Source: Karalla daura (lineage: Eukaryota > Chordata > Actinopteri > Chaetodontiformes > Leiognathidae). Taken from it: 64,000 nucleotides of DNA. Shown in pieces: positions 40,704 through 53,674 of this stretch. A program made the translations under genes and the position numbers. Location of the stretch: NCBI GenBank assembly GCA_029224185.1, contig CM055199.1:16290267-16354266 (forward strand), written 5' to 3'. Each line of letters begins with the position of its first letter. Position 1 is the first letter of the stretch. The notes under the pieces were generated by a model. That model made no database searches. It worked only from the letters and a program-made list of their open reading frames with translations, and had not been told where the DNA came from.

Positions 40704-43700
40704 CTGTGGAAAGAATGAAATGGAAATCATTATGTCACAGGCAATGTTTTTAGACTATTGGAAACGCCATCAGCATTGACGTAAAAGCTTAAACTACCAT
40801 ACCATGTGCCTTGTTCCATTTCTTTCTTTTCATCATCTTAATTTGTTCATCCTGATCTAAAGTCATTTTCTGTGCATTTCTGCAGTCAGAATCACACTTC
40901 CTCTGACAGAAAATTCATAAAACTCACAAAACCAAACAAAGTATGAATTACACTACAATAGATTAAAATGCAACACTCTTAGAGAATTGAGCGAATGGAA
41001 AATGTCTTAATTATTAAGAGACATATTATTTTTTGCTCCTCAAAAGAATCGATTAAGGACACGCATCTGTCATGTAAGTGTCATGACAGAACATGGAGCG
41101 TGTATGATATCATTTTGATAGGGGTGTCTGTGTGCCACCACGCCCTGGTTTAGCCTTCAAAAGGGCCTTTCAATTATTCAAATCAGCTGACCTTAATGCA
41201 TCAATTAGAGAGGATACATTTCACATGCACTGTGAAAAATAATACACTCAAAATAATTAATCTGCTGTAATTAATCTGCAAAAGCACCCTTTGTAGGTTT
41301 TATCTAAAACTTCCAAAATTGTTAAGCAGGTATACATAGATGACCACATTTACAACATTTAATGCAGGGCTGAACTTTATTTTCTAGACGTTTCATTTAC
41401 TTTACTTTATAATGGTGTCTTTGCATTATCAGAGCAATGCATGAGAGTCAAATACAGATAATCTATAAAACCTGACCATCTTGAAATGCTTAAAACTTTG
41501 TCAAAACCAGAAGCTCAGCAAAAATAATGAGTTGTTTGAAAAAGGAAAAAGGAAAAACTATGTGCAGCTGCCAACAACACACAGTTGATCTGCAACAGGC
41601 CTCAAATGCGAAATTGAGACTGCTTTTATGGCATGAAAAACACCTGATCAACAACTTAACAGAACAAACACAACCCATAAAACAGTCCAGTCTCTAAGAA
41701 ACTCTCTTTCAATAGTCTTGCACAGTGTTGAAGCCTAAATGCCAGAGCTTTGTCATCCTCAACACAGTGTTGCAGGAGGAATAACATGATGCAATACATA
41801 CCATACAAGATAAGGATGCTCCTGAATCCTTCCTCCGAGTAGCTCCAAGAGGTTTTCCTTTGAGGAGAAAACTGTCGCCTGCTTTGTTTCTCTGAGATGG
41901 AGGCAACGCTACAAAAACTTTTTGGACATTAACACGGCAGTATGACCAGGACGACAAAGTAAAGTTGAACAGAAAAGAATTGGGTTTGTCCCAGTCTGGA
42001 GTTGGGCAGGAGCGATGTGATACACCAATGAATAGTGCATGAGTGTTGAACCCGAGACTGGTAACTATAACTAGGCTCTGCTGAGAGACGTCACCATGCG
42101 CAGTGGGCTCGCCAATCCACATAGGCTGCGCTGGAAACACAAAAGAAAATATGGCAGATGTTTTGTCTTGAACCTTAAATCAATCATTTACATACAGCCA
42201 AAATGATTTAATAGCTGAAATAATCTGATTATTTGGAGTTCTTCTGTGTAACAGTAGCACTCTTATCTTGAGCTAAAACTATGAACACTCAAAAAGTATA
42301 GGATTGTTCAAGACCGTTCAAGACGAGTTGAAACTGTAATGTTGAAATGTTGCTTTATTCCAAAAGCAGTATCATCAATAAGTGTGTGGATGAGATGATA
42401 GACCTATGGCTGTCTCAGTGGCGATAGTGTTTCATGGAAGTAAACAAATTGCCGACCCGGCCTCTTTAGAAGAACGCTCCCTCTTAAACTTTAATCAGAC
42501 GCTCCTCTAAATTAGGTCTTAGTGCCGACTCATTGTCTCCACTCATGGAATCACCGGTAGGGGTCAAGACCTATCTGCGATGCCTCGTTTTTCCAAAGTC
42601 TTTCAAAAGTAAGGCTTCGATTGATCAGCTGCTGTGAATTCACTCTGGGTGTGACACTGTTTGTCAGGATAATGAGTCTCAATGAGGCAACAGTGGTAAA
42701 GTGGTAAAGTTCCCCACCGGTGGATAATGAGCAGTTAAAGCACTGATTACTGTGCGTTATTTTGCTGAGTTGAGGCATGCTTTAGCAACTTCTACTCAAA
42801 GCAAGTTGACTGCCGAAGTACAACTCATCGTCTCATCAATTACACATACGGCCAGTCTGTAAACCATACGTCAATGTCTAAAGTTGCTGGTATCCGATGA
42901 AACAAGGCTCTGAATTATTTAAGCGCTCCAGTCAGTCAGTGTTGCATGTGGCATCCTCATTATGTGCAGGTATCACGATTCACATCATTTAGAAATTATT
43001 CTTCTTAGAGCCAATAATAGGAAAAGAAATGATCATTGTAATCAAATAGATAAACATCTTAATGTGACCCTCTTAAATAAATGCCTGTATTTGAATAGAA
43101 TGGATAAATGCCGCATACAAAATGATAATCAATAGATGCGAATCAAACAAAGCATAATATTTGACTTGATGGAAGTATGTTTCATTGCTTTCCTTTACCA
43201 TGTCCTGTAATGTATGCATCCTGAGCCGCAGCTGATACTCTGCGTGACTCCAACCTGACCACTCTGTTGAGGGATTCTGCCCTTAATTACATGATTCAAT
43301 AACGGCTACGAGAGGTGGAGGAGATGTCCTACTTCCTCCGGGATGGATGGTAACCATGTCACCAATCGTGCAAAGTTACTGCCCTTGCACCTGAAGACTA
43401 ATATACTAACCTCGTAGTCTGATTGGTGCTGTCATCAAATGCATCTTTAAACACTTTGAAGTCAGCCACCAAACCGATGTTGACGTTTCTTTATCTGATA
43501 GAGACGGGAAAGTGGATTACTTGATTAAATAATTATCATCGAAAAAACGATTCACTTTACATTTGAGACTCCCTCAGGGATGACACGATAAGCATTTTAT
43601 TATTGGTATTTCGGATTAATAATTTGGTAAGAATAATGAATGTCCATGAGCAAGCAACCAAGGCCTTAAATTGACACCTTTGACAAAGCAGCCTAAGGCT

Positions 43701-45958
43701 GAGCCACAGAATGACCTGATACCAACCGTGCAATCTTATCCCATGTAGTTCCAGTGTCCAAAGCCCTTTTCTGGCTGTTGTTTGTGGGCGGGTCAGCAGC
43801 ATCTCGTTTGTGCTCCAGTGACTCTGTGGGCACACCACCTGACTATGGTGTAGTGTGTCCTTATGACACATTTCAGACTCTCGGATGGGAGAGTTTGGCC
43901 AAGCACCGTCATTGACACACAGCCAGAGGACGTTTTTGTTCTGTTTGGTGTCCCCATGGAGGGCACCATTGTACAAGGCAGCAAGCACGTACTGTAGGTA
44001 CATCTGTCCTGGAATGACCCAAGAAACCTAGCAAATAAACACTCAAAATGCTAATGGCTGGTCTTGACCAGTCTTGGCCAGACTCCACACCTTTGGTGGT
44101 GTGTAAAATAAACAATTGGTTGTGTACTATGTTTTGGAAATAGTTTAAGGCCATCTGTGACATAATGTTGGCCCAAATTGTCTTTGATGGAGCATCACAA
44201 GCCTCCCTACAATTACTGTTTGTCTTTTATTCCATGCCCCGAGCAAAACTGCAACCTGTGTGCAGCATTTATTTATTCATTATCTGTTCTGTAGCAACAT
44301 GCCTCTCCATAAACTCCACTCCATAAAGCATCCGCCCACCCATCCACACCGTGGCCACAGTGACAGATGAGTGCAGCATGTGGTGGCCACAGAGGGGTCA
44401 CAGCTCATTGGTAATGCTATGAACCTCAATGGTGGGTGTCTAGATGGCTGTACAGTTTTCACTGCTTGTGGTAGCACTGCTAGTGTGCTGGTAGCTGGTT
44501 AGCTTGGTTGAAATTGTAAAGATGAACAGGATCTACAAACAGTTTAGATGCTAGCTTAAAGTTGCACTAAATGGGAAAGCAAAAATTCTTTGTATTTTTT
44601 TGTATTTGTTTTGTATTTTTAAAGCCAGAATTTCACCTCTGAATGCTGCAAATGCTTTGCTAATGCTCATAGTAAATGAATCAACCCTTGAGAAATGGCT
44701 TGATTATCAAGTAATGAGTTTTTTCCTGTCACCTGACATTAGCTATATATAGCAAAATGTTATTGTTAGCATCTCCTTGTGTATGAAAAGCTAATTGACA
44801 CTAATGCAATAAATGTTATGTTTTTGTTTGTGCAGCTAATGTTAATGAAGGAGCATATCTGGAAAAAGTATATTGTTTGTGTCTTACTACAGACTTTATG
44901 AAGGTAGATGTATCAGCAATAAACCTGATGAAATACAGCTGAGGCTTATAGGTTTGATTATGTTTAGTTATACAATTATTTGGGTAAAAACAGAGAAAGT
45001 AGAAAAAAATGAGTGTGATGATAAACAAGGGAATCATTAAAGCAAAGAGAGAATGTCCAAAATGAGAGAGAATTATCAAAATTATAATATGTATATGACA
45101 ACTGTTATTCCCCAATCTTTTTTTCCCAGTTTCTGGTCAAGTGACCTACTAACATGAAAATGAGCAGCCACGTAAAGGCCGGCCTGATGTCTGACATCAG
45201 CTTGTTCTGTAGAGAGAAAGGCCTCCATCTAGTGGTCGTATCATTTCATCCAACGAGGAGGAATCATCGGTTAAAAAGGGGGGGTGGGGGGGTGGGGGGG
45301 TGGGGGAGACACACTCATTTGTGTCATCTATTGAGGATAATGAGAGAGAGAGTTAACGTCCGACCCAATGTATGTCAAAGTCTATTATGGCACCGTTGTC
45401 ATCGTAATAATTCATGAAGAGCTCTCAGCTTTTGCTCCTCTCTCTCTCTCTTTCACCTCTCTGTCTCCAGGAGACGCTGCATCCCTCCCTTCGACCATCG
45501 CCACATCCATCCATCCTTCCCAGCGAGGGAGCGGTGTGGTGGGGGGCATTAAAGTGACACAGCTTTATTCTGCTGAAAGTAAAGCAGAGCAGCACACAAG
45601 GGGTGAGATCCTTGAAGGGGGTGGGAGTCACCTTTTTATAGAGGAGGCCTCTCCAGACTTCTGTCACCTTAAAGGAAAGGGAGGATTCGTCTCCCTTCTG
45701 TGGCTTAAACCTCTCCCTAACCCACTGGATGTGTGTGTTCTAAGTGGATGCTCTGTTTTCACGTGATTTCTATTGCTTCTATTGCTTTGCGAGGCACAGA
45801 TGGACAGGCAGCTGATGCAAGGGGCAGTTCTTTGCACGGCTCATTCGGAAAGCGAGGACCCGGAGGCATCTTGAAATAGAAATTGAAAGGAGGAGGAGGA
45901 GGAGGAGGAGGAGGAGTAGGAGAGAAAGGAGGAGGGGGTTTAGAGTGCGAGCTCTGGT
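40704..45958. other. Divergent intergenic region between otoferlin (-) and MAP7 (+)
   Basis: No C2A-type coding exon or other recognisable exon was found on either strand. The sequence is AT-rich up to about 45.1 kb. Then come a G-rich run (45275-45306), a CT-rich stretch, and a GGA repeat (45891-45926) just before the MAP7 start codon. Promoters for both genes and an otoferlin non-coding first exon are expected here but were not pinpointed. Confidence 0.5.
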
Positions 45959-48900
45959 ATGCCAGGCTCAGTACCTAGCATGGCTGTGCAGAAGAAGCAG
46001 GCTGTCATCCCTCCATCGCAGGGACCACCTTCTACACGTACTGTAGACAACCGAGCAAAGAGGAATGGATCTGAACGGACCAGAGGTCAGTAGCTTCTAT
46101 CTACACTCCTGTTTAAAGGGATTTTTTATTTTAATGGTGTCTGTTTTAATAGAAGCAAATCCTGCTCGACTGTACATAGATCCTAAATACAGGATCATCT
46201 CTCCCTCCTGATGATGCACTGTTACAGTGTATAGATGACACATTCCCTTTATTTATCATTTTATTTACACTGGCCAAGGCTGCTATGAATATGAGGGAGC
46301 AACTGTGGACCCAGATTACATAATACACACCCCTACCACTATCCTGATGACGCTTAACCCTAAAGGAAATGCATCCACGTGATTCTATTTTTTATCCCCC
46401 TCTCCTTGCCCCTTAATAATAATAACATACCAGTGGCGTGGGCCTTTTAAAACATGTCTTGGCTTGATTTTGGTCGTGTTCTTGAGGACTGGTCAGGTGC
46501 TAGCATGTTCTCTTCGCCTTTTATACGCAGGAAGTTCATAATGGCTCCTTTATTCGCAGCTGACCCTAAGGCCACTCCAGTCCAAAACAGCCACTGTTTT
46601 GCAACGTGTTTTTCATGGAGATTTGTTTTTGATTTGCACGCCTCTCACATTATGTAAGAGTTATCTACTAAAAGATGGAGTGTTTTGACAGACAACGCTG
46701 AGGGAAGTTGCCTCTTTTTACCCAGTAACACGCTGTTTTACCTCCCCTCCCGCCCCCTCGCTTTCAGGGAATACCAAACCAAAAACTGTGTCTGCTGTCT
46801 CCAAATCTCCTCAGAGCTGCAACACAGCTTCTCCTCGGACAAACGCAGGTTTGATACGGCTCTTGTGTTCAGTCTTTCATCAGGCAGACACCATACTGAG
46901 CTTCTGTCACTTTCAGAATGACAATCACCATCACAAAATCCTTTCAGAATTTCCCAAACAGAAGCTCCCCAAGGAATAGAGGAAATTGCTATCTTTCTAT
47001 CCATTCATCCTTTATCTCACCCAGTTTGCACCTTAATGGTGTGTATCTATTGACCCAAACATACCTGTTTTTGTCCTGAAATAGATAGAGAACATGCAAA
47101 CACCACACAGAAAACGCCCACAAATTTGGTTTGCACATTTCATACAGATAATGGCATGCAGTTTGCATAATTTGTGGTGTGATTGTTGTGTTTTATTTGG
47201 TGTTTTAGTGGCTAATGGACCAAATGTTGATGAGAGGCTGAGAGCAGCCAGGGAGCGGAGAGAGGAGCACCAGAGGTTACTCGGTGAGTGTGAGCTAATG
47301 CACCGTCATCTATTTCTTGTCTGATTAAAGGCTCGAGTCTGATCTATCCGGTCATGCTGGTTCCTTTTTTTCTTCACTTTTTCATTTGCTTCTCCCTCTC
47401 AGCCTCTCGTGAGCTGAGCAGGGCCGAGCGGGAGCAGCGGGCCCGGCAGTACTACGAGCAGCAGCTGCAGGAGCGCAAGAGGAAACTCCAGGAGCAGAGG
47501 CTCCGAGAGGAGAGGAGGCGCGCTGCTGTGGAGGAGAAGCGCAGGCAGAGGCTGAAGGAGGAGAAAGTGAGCGTGTCCAATTTACCAAAATCACCTGAAA
47601 TGCGCCTTATGTCATTTAGGGCTGCAGCAAACTGGGCTTATTTTTGTAGCCGACTGATCTGTCGATAACTCGATTAGTTTGTTGAAAAAACTGTAAAAAT
47701 GCAACATTTTTTTCTGGCTGCACCTCAACAACATTCAATTTTTTGTGATAGGTGACTTAAGAAAACAAGATATTCACATTGAGGAGGCTTAAATCGATTG
47801 TTAAATTACGGTTTTATTAGTCGATAATAGTCGATTAAGTAAATTGTTGCAGTTCTACTTATTATATTCTTTTCTTTACTACTTTTTTTCTACCACATGC
47901 ATGTTGCAGAGTCCTTGAGGATCAAAATTTCAATTCACTGAATGCCCTGCATGTACAGCAGTTGACTATAAAACTGACCTCTGAGACCGAGGCGTGTTTT
48001 CCTCATATTATTGAAGGAGCGACATGAATCTGCAGTGCGAAGGACCCTGGAGAAGAGCCAAAGAGCCCAGCAGAACCTCAGTCAGAACTCCAGAGGCAGG
48101 AAGCTCTCCAAGTACGGTGAGTACACGCCACTGTGCGCACTCTCCGTCTCTCCCTCCTTTCAACTTTAAGACTCACTACACCGTAATTAACAGTGTCTCC
48201 TCTCTGTGCAAGATTATCTTAACAACAACAACAGCAACAACAAATTCTTGGGAGTGCCTTATCTCTCTTGTTTTTCTGCTTGCACTTGAAACTTTACACT
48301 GATCAATACGCTAGCTCCACGTCGCTTGCCTCTGACAACATGGGAGAAGAACTTGGTCAGTCGCCTCCTTACCCCCACATGCTCCTATCTGGCCAGGAGC
48401 AAGAGTGCGGGTTGTCAGTCGGGAGAAGAAGGTACTCTTCCCTCACGATAACAGAACGCACGCATTAGCTGTACTGCTATAACACCGACGGCCTTGTAGA
48501 TGACTAAACCTTTCCCGGCACTCTGATTCCCTAACCCTGCATGTTATTTTTTCCCCCCATCTCTTGTTCACTTCACATTTCCACCCTTGTTTTTTTCCGT
48601 CATTACCTTCTGATTTATCCATAATCACGGCACAAATCACTGGCTCAGTTGTCCATATCTGTCGCCGTGCAGTTTCATACCACTCCATGACCACCACCGC
48701 CATCAGCACCACCATCAGCACCACCCCTCACAAGGCCCCCCAGCACCACTCTGCTCCAGCCCTCAGCAGGCCGCCCGCCTCCCCCAGTCCCAGCAGCAGG
48801 AGCGCCGGTCTGGCACAGGTACATCTAGCCTTGTTTATGTCAGCTTTTTTTCTGTAAGACCACCCTGCTGTTTTACTTTTACAGTTCATGGTTTATTGTT

Positions 48901-51900
48901 GACACCTCTGAGACAACTAAGGGGTCGTCTCACTTCGTTTTACTTATTTACTACTGTTTTTATTGCTCAACTATCATCATTATTACTGTTTATGATTTTT
49001 ATTAATAGTAGTCATAGTAGCATTAACATATTAACTTATTCTTGGTTTGGACTAGGTTTTTTTGTCATGCATTGTAAATATGCTGCATGGATTTTTGGCT
49101 GCTATACATGATAACTACGTTTTGGGGATAAATAAAGTACCTTTCTTCATCTTTCTGAAGGACATAGGGATGGAAAACTAACTTTTTTAATATAGTAAGA
49201 TTACACAAAAGTACTGTGCATGTTATACATCAGACTTACAGCCTTTAATTAACATGCACCGATCTATTAATATCATGGAAAATAAAGGAAAAGAGTATGA
49301 ATGGCACAAGATAGTACATGTATTGTTCCATCTTATGATCAGCATCACAAGATGTTTCTTGATTGGTTTTCTAAAATGACATTAAGTATTGTGCACGTGC
49401 TGTATCGTAATGGTAAAAGACTGTGTTATAGGTGGTTTCAGGCTGAAAGACATGAAAGATTACATTCAAAAACAACTCGTACCACCCTCTCTTTATGCTT
49501 TAGATCAAATCAGGCCGACAGCAGGACGCTACGAAGAGGACCTCCAACAGTGGCTCTAACAGCAGATCACCTGCCGTCGGCACCAAGGCCAAAGCAAGAG
49601 GCGGGAATGTGTCCGCCTCACCCGAGCGGTAGGTCGGAACGTTTGTTTGTCCACAGAGCATCCGTGACATATCAATCCAGACAAAGTGGGACACGTGCTC
49701 TCATCTGCTGGACGTCTCAGGACCCCCCAGAGATCAGTCAGCAGACACTCCACCCCGCTGCAGCCCGAGCTGCTGCCGTCCGTCCCGGAGGAGGACGCTG
49801 CGGTCTGCAGGCCCGCTCTGTCCCCGGGCAACTCCAGGCCCGTCAGGACGTCTGCCGAGGGCCAGCCGGAGACAACCAGGAGCGTAAACCCGCCAGAGGC
49901 CCCGTGTTCCAGCCTGCCCGACAACAAGAGGGAGGTGACGACCAGAACGGCGGCGGATGGAAGTAAGCTCAGTTGATGAACCGATTTTTTTTCATAATTA
50001 AAAAGTATGACAGTCTTTGTTTGTTTTTTATGAGGTGTTAAATTTTGTTGGTATCCATGCACTTTCCAAATAGTTTGACTGAAAAAACAATAATGGATTT
50101 ATGGAGAATACTTAAGAATCATGTGACATTTCTCTATTGTTGGACAATTACTGGAATTAACTACTCTATCCAGAATATCACTTGTTGTGTCCAAAGGTTT
50201 ACGTAAATAGACTTTCCCATTGGTTTATTTTTTCTTTCGAGTTTTGTGCATCCCCAGCTGATCTGAGGTCTGTTTTAATTGCAAACTACAACTGTTCAGT
50301 CGTAAAGATGATTTGGTGATTACAGCTTGAAATAGTGACTTCAGGTTCTTACAGATGTGCTGTCAGAGAAGTGTGACTCATATGAGTTCCTGGTTTAGAC
50401 TCAAGTGACTGTAATCCCTCTGTAGGTCCGGCCCAGACTCCTGTGCGTCCTGTTGCTGAGGTCAGGCCTTCGGCCGGGACCACAGACCCAGAGGAGGCCT
50501 CGCGTCTCCTGGCTGAGAAGAGGAGAGAGGCCCGGCTGCAGCGAGAGAGGGAGGAGCAGGAGCGTCAGCAGAGAGAGGAGGCAGAAAGGTAACGAGCCGA
50601 CCGGGGGTGAGAGGTAATGAGCAGTGGAAGCTGGTTACCATACCATGTGTGACGTGTGCAGGCGGTGTCGGGAGGAGCTGGAGCGCCGCAGGGCAGAGGA
50701 GCGAGCCCGCCAGCAGGCCGAGGCACAGCGTCTCATAGAGGAGAAGAGGAGAAGGGAGGAAGAGGAGCTGAGACGAGCCGAGGAGGAGCGAGCCCAGGCC
50801 ATGCAGGAAGCTGCTCTGCTGCAGAAACAGGTGGGGGGGAGGAGGGGTGTGCTTCCTCACTCCAGGGATTGAAGTCACATAAAAGATCTGTGTGGGGGGG
50901 CGCCACAGGTGTCCTTCGAGATTCCTTTGTTTTGTTTTTCCACTCGTGTATTTTTAGCTTTTTTTGTGTGTTTTTGTGAATCCCAGAGAGAGGAGGAACA
51001 AGCCAGAGAGAGGGCCAAAGCGGAGCAGATCAAACAAGAGCGAGAAATCCTCGCGCAGAAGGAGGAGGCGGCTCGGCAAGCGAGAAAAAAGGTGACACTT
51101 CCGTCTTGAGTGATAAATGAGCCGAGATTTATCCAGTTAGATCGAATGGTTAATGTCAAATGTTAGGTCATATTCAGAGGAACTCTGTGCTTTCACAATG
51201 CTGTGTTCTTCCCCAGCGACTTGAGGAGATCATGCGGCGGACCAGAAGGACAGATTCTCCAGATACGGTGAGATTTACTGTTCAGTTTTTTAAAAAGTAC
51301 ATGGCCTCTGGGCATTTGTGACGCACATCCCAGTATCCACTAATATCTATCCAGCCTCACTTGGAAAGAGCCAGACAGCTTGTCCCTGACTAATACTTTT
51401 TTCTTTTTTTTTTAACAGAAATCATCCCCAGTGAGGACCTTGACAAACGAAGTCCAACCAAAGGAAAACACAGAGCCTGTGCACAATGGCACCATAGAGG
51501 ACGCTGTCAAGCTCCCAGTGGGGACCAAGACCTCTCAGCTGGGGCTGAACAACGAGGGGGACGTGGTACCTGTAGTGGCCTTCAAAGAGCGCAGGTCCCT
51601 GAGGACCCTCACAGGCCTGGAGGAGATCCAGACCCACCAACGTGCAGGTTGGTGAGACACGACTTCACTGGGGAACTGAAATTCAAGCTCCGAGCAGGTC
51701 GGACATAACTAACACAGTATAGAATAGCTGAATAGATTTATCCTGATACTGTGGTGATAACATAGAAGCTATGGAACATTGGTTTCATCAGGAGTGCCTC
51801 TTTTCTATTCTCTCTGTGATGTATTTTCTCTTTTATTAGGCTACTGGAAATGTAAATTTCCCTAAGGGAGTCATCCCAAAGGGATCAATAACATTGAGTT

Positions 51901-52582
51901 TAAAGTCTAAAGGCCTTTCACGATTAGATTATTAGACATGGGACTATTACAGTCTATTTCTGCACAGATCTGGTGCCCTTTAATGCTTATCTGGCAACCG
52001 CACACAGGCTTTACTCTGATTAACTTAACTCAAATTACAGCCCTTGCCATAACATCTGAGCTTAGCAACTTTTTGCGAGAAATTGGTAACTAAAGCACAT
52101 CTTAACCTTACATGTTCGAGCCAGAATCCTAAGATCAATCAAATGTTGAGGAGGAACCAGGAGTACGACCACTGAAGTTTCGCTGGAAACTTCACTGAAC
52201 TGCTGCCTCAGAGTTTCCATTCACTTAGGTACCTGAACATAACAGGGCATTTGAGAACTATTTTGGAGGTGTTTTTATGGCATTTTGTGTCTCATTTGCC
52301 CATTTGTAGCTGCATTTCAAAATTCAAAATGGAGACCTGTATGAGAGTGAGATCTTGTTTTAGGTCTTGCTGTGTGGGAACAGATTGTACTGTAGCTATC
52401 AACTAAAGTCAAGTTTTGTGTCTTTTTTCATTTAAACAAAGCTAATATTTAGCCCAATGAAGGATCAAGAATCATAGCCTGGGAGCTTGAAAATTTCCTA
52501 TGAAATGTCATATCTCTACATATTACTTAATCCAACCCGAGACACTTTACCGGGTGTGTTTTCATCCTCAGAGGTCATCTGA
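45959..52582 (+). CDS. map7: MAP7 (ensconsin)-type microtubule-associated protein, complete
   Basis: Binds microtubules and recruits kinesin-1. Coding exons: 45959-46085, 46768-46848 (probable cassette), 47209-47283, 47403-47566, 48017-48116, 48315-48431, 48673-48818, 49504-49628, 49721-49962, 50426-50588, 50662-50830, 50987-51091, 51217-51267, 51419-51647 and 52572-52582. Frames join to about 634 aa. The N-terminal charged coiled coil (residues about 70-160, RAAVEEKRRQRLKEEKERHE) is the microtubule-binding region. LVSRLLTPT and YLARSKS match the Ser/Pro-rich middle of human MAP7. A second long Glu/Arg helix (TDPEEASRLLAEKRREARLQ to RLEEIMRRTRRTDSPDT, about residues 410-550) is the MAP7/kinesin-binding domain. 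The tail AVKLPVGTK ... EEIQTHQRAEVI matches the MAP7 C-terminus, favouring MAP7 over MAP7D1-3. The last exon encodes only the end of the A codon plus EVI and stop. Confidence 0.9.
46768..46848 (+). CDS. map7: Probable 81-nt cassette exon of MAP7
   Basis: Preceded by a strong pyrimidine tract and CTTTCAG, followed by GCAG then GTTTGA. It is 81 nt with phase 1 on both sides, so it can be included or skipped without changing frame. It encodes TKPKTVSAVSKSPQSCNTAS and neighbouring residues. This Ser/Lys-rich composition resembles the N-terminal segment of MAP7 proteins. The donor is weaker than the acceptor, so inclusion may be regulated. Confidence 0.6.
47617..47856 (+). mobile_element. map7: Degenerate fish MITE-like repeat (GGGCTGCA...TTGCAGTTCT termini) in a MAP7 intron
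   Basis: Begins AGGGCTGCAGCAAACTGG and ends TAGTCGATTAAGTAAATTG then TTGCAGTTCT. Repeated TCGAT(A/T)A phrases and GATATTCACATTGAGGAGGC occur inside. This matches a high-copy teleost repeat with inverted GGGCTGCAA termini as I recall it. It is non-coding. Confidence 0.55.
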
Positions 52583-53382
52583 GCACCTGTGGAGTGGCCG
52601 TCAGGGACACTGAACGATTTTGTTGTGGAGCGCAGCGATTTCTTTCCGGAAACGGAGGAGGGGTCCCGCAGCTGCAGCCGTCGCGCTGGCTTCTCTCTCT
52701 CTTTTTTTTTCTTCTTCTTCTTTTTCGGCACCTTGAAACAACAGCATGTAAAAATGACAGCCTCGCCTCTCTCCCAGGAGGAGGAGGAGGACGTCTAGCA
52801 TTCAGTCACGTTTCTGTGTGTTAACCAGTGGCACAAATATAACGTACTTCAGTGCAACCGGCTTCTGAACCGTATCAAACAAACCGTAGATGTAGACAAT
52901 GGTGATGGTAGTTTGCAGCTGCTGCTTTGGGTCCCTCTGTGAAACACTAGGAGTAGCCGTTCTAACAATCACAACATACGTTTTTCAGCCATAAGCTTTT
53001 TTCTTTCTTTTTGTTTGTTTTTTTGCTTATTCCTGAGGTTTCTTGCCGTCTTCAGCACTTTGCCTTCCTCAGTTTTGTCACTGTGGAATTAGAATAGCTC
53101 GAGTGGCCGCTTGTGCTGAGAACGTAGGCGTGTTTGGTTTTTTTTTAAAGCTTGTTTTTGCTGGCGAAAGAATGATTTGATTTCATCGAGTATATAGCAA
53201 TCACGTATTTCAAAGCTGCTAAGGAACCCGGTTCCCAAAGACTTTGCTTCCGTTTCGTGAGTGTCGTTTTAGGAATTTTACGATGCACAAAGCGTTTATT
53301 GCACTGACAGCTGCTTTGGTTCAATGACATGCGCAATCACTTAACAAAGCAGGGTGTGAGAGACGATGAGATTTAGTGTGAG

Positions 53383-53388
53383 TTTATT
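53383..53388 (-). terminator. Poly(A) signal candidate for the Vac8-like gene
   Basis: TTTATT on the plus strand reads AATAAA on the minus strand, about 290 nt downstream of the Vac8-like stop codon. A second minus-strand AATAAA is at 53295-53300, and an ATTAAA at 53511-53516. It is the mirror half of the palindrome that also gives MAP7 its AATAAA. Confidence 0.45.
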
Positions 53389-53390
53389 AT

Positions 53391-53396
53391 AATAAA
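53391..53396 (+). terminator. Poly(A) signal candidate for MAP7
   Basis: AATAAA about 810 nt after the MAP7 stop, within the palindrome 53383-53396. An ATTAAA at 53515-53520 followed by a GT-rich stretch is an alternative. The 3'UTR between the stop and this site holds T-rich and CT-rich runs but no other recognisable element. Confidence 0.5.
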
Positions 53397-53674
53397 AGCG
53401 TACAGTATAAAAACAACATGTATCCGATCATCGATATTTGATCTTGTAGGTAAAGAATGGCTTATACCTGTCACTTGTTACCTTGTTTGTTTAAACTGAA
53501 GTATGCCATATTTAATTAAAGTTGATACTATGCTGTGTCTCTGCCTTGTTTTTCACCTGGTTTGTTGACTGTAAAAACATTAAAACACGGTCTAAAAACA
53601 ATAAAATACTGCCTGACCACGCAGTGCAAACACCTCGTCGGGCCCTCCCACTTTCTGAGTTTGCACCGACAGAA

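Noticed and set aside
43557..44163. Overlapping minus-strand open frames (about 60-148 aa)
   Set aside because: No recognisable domain, no splice logic and no C2A similarity, so not reported as a gene.
49301..49966. 221-codon open frame in the MAP7 region
   Set aside because: It is out of frame with the MAP7 family sequence. The conserved frame needs exons 49504-49628 and 49721-49962. The nearer AG at 49679-49680 was also rejected because it gives the wrong frame.
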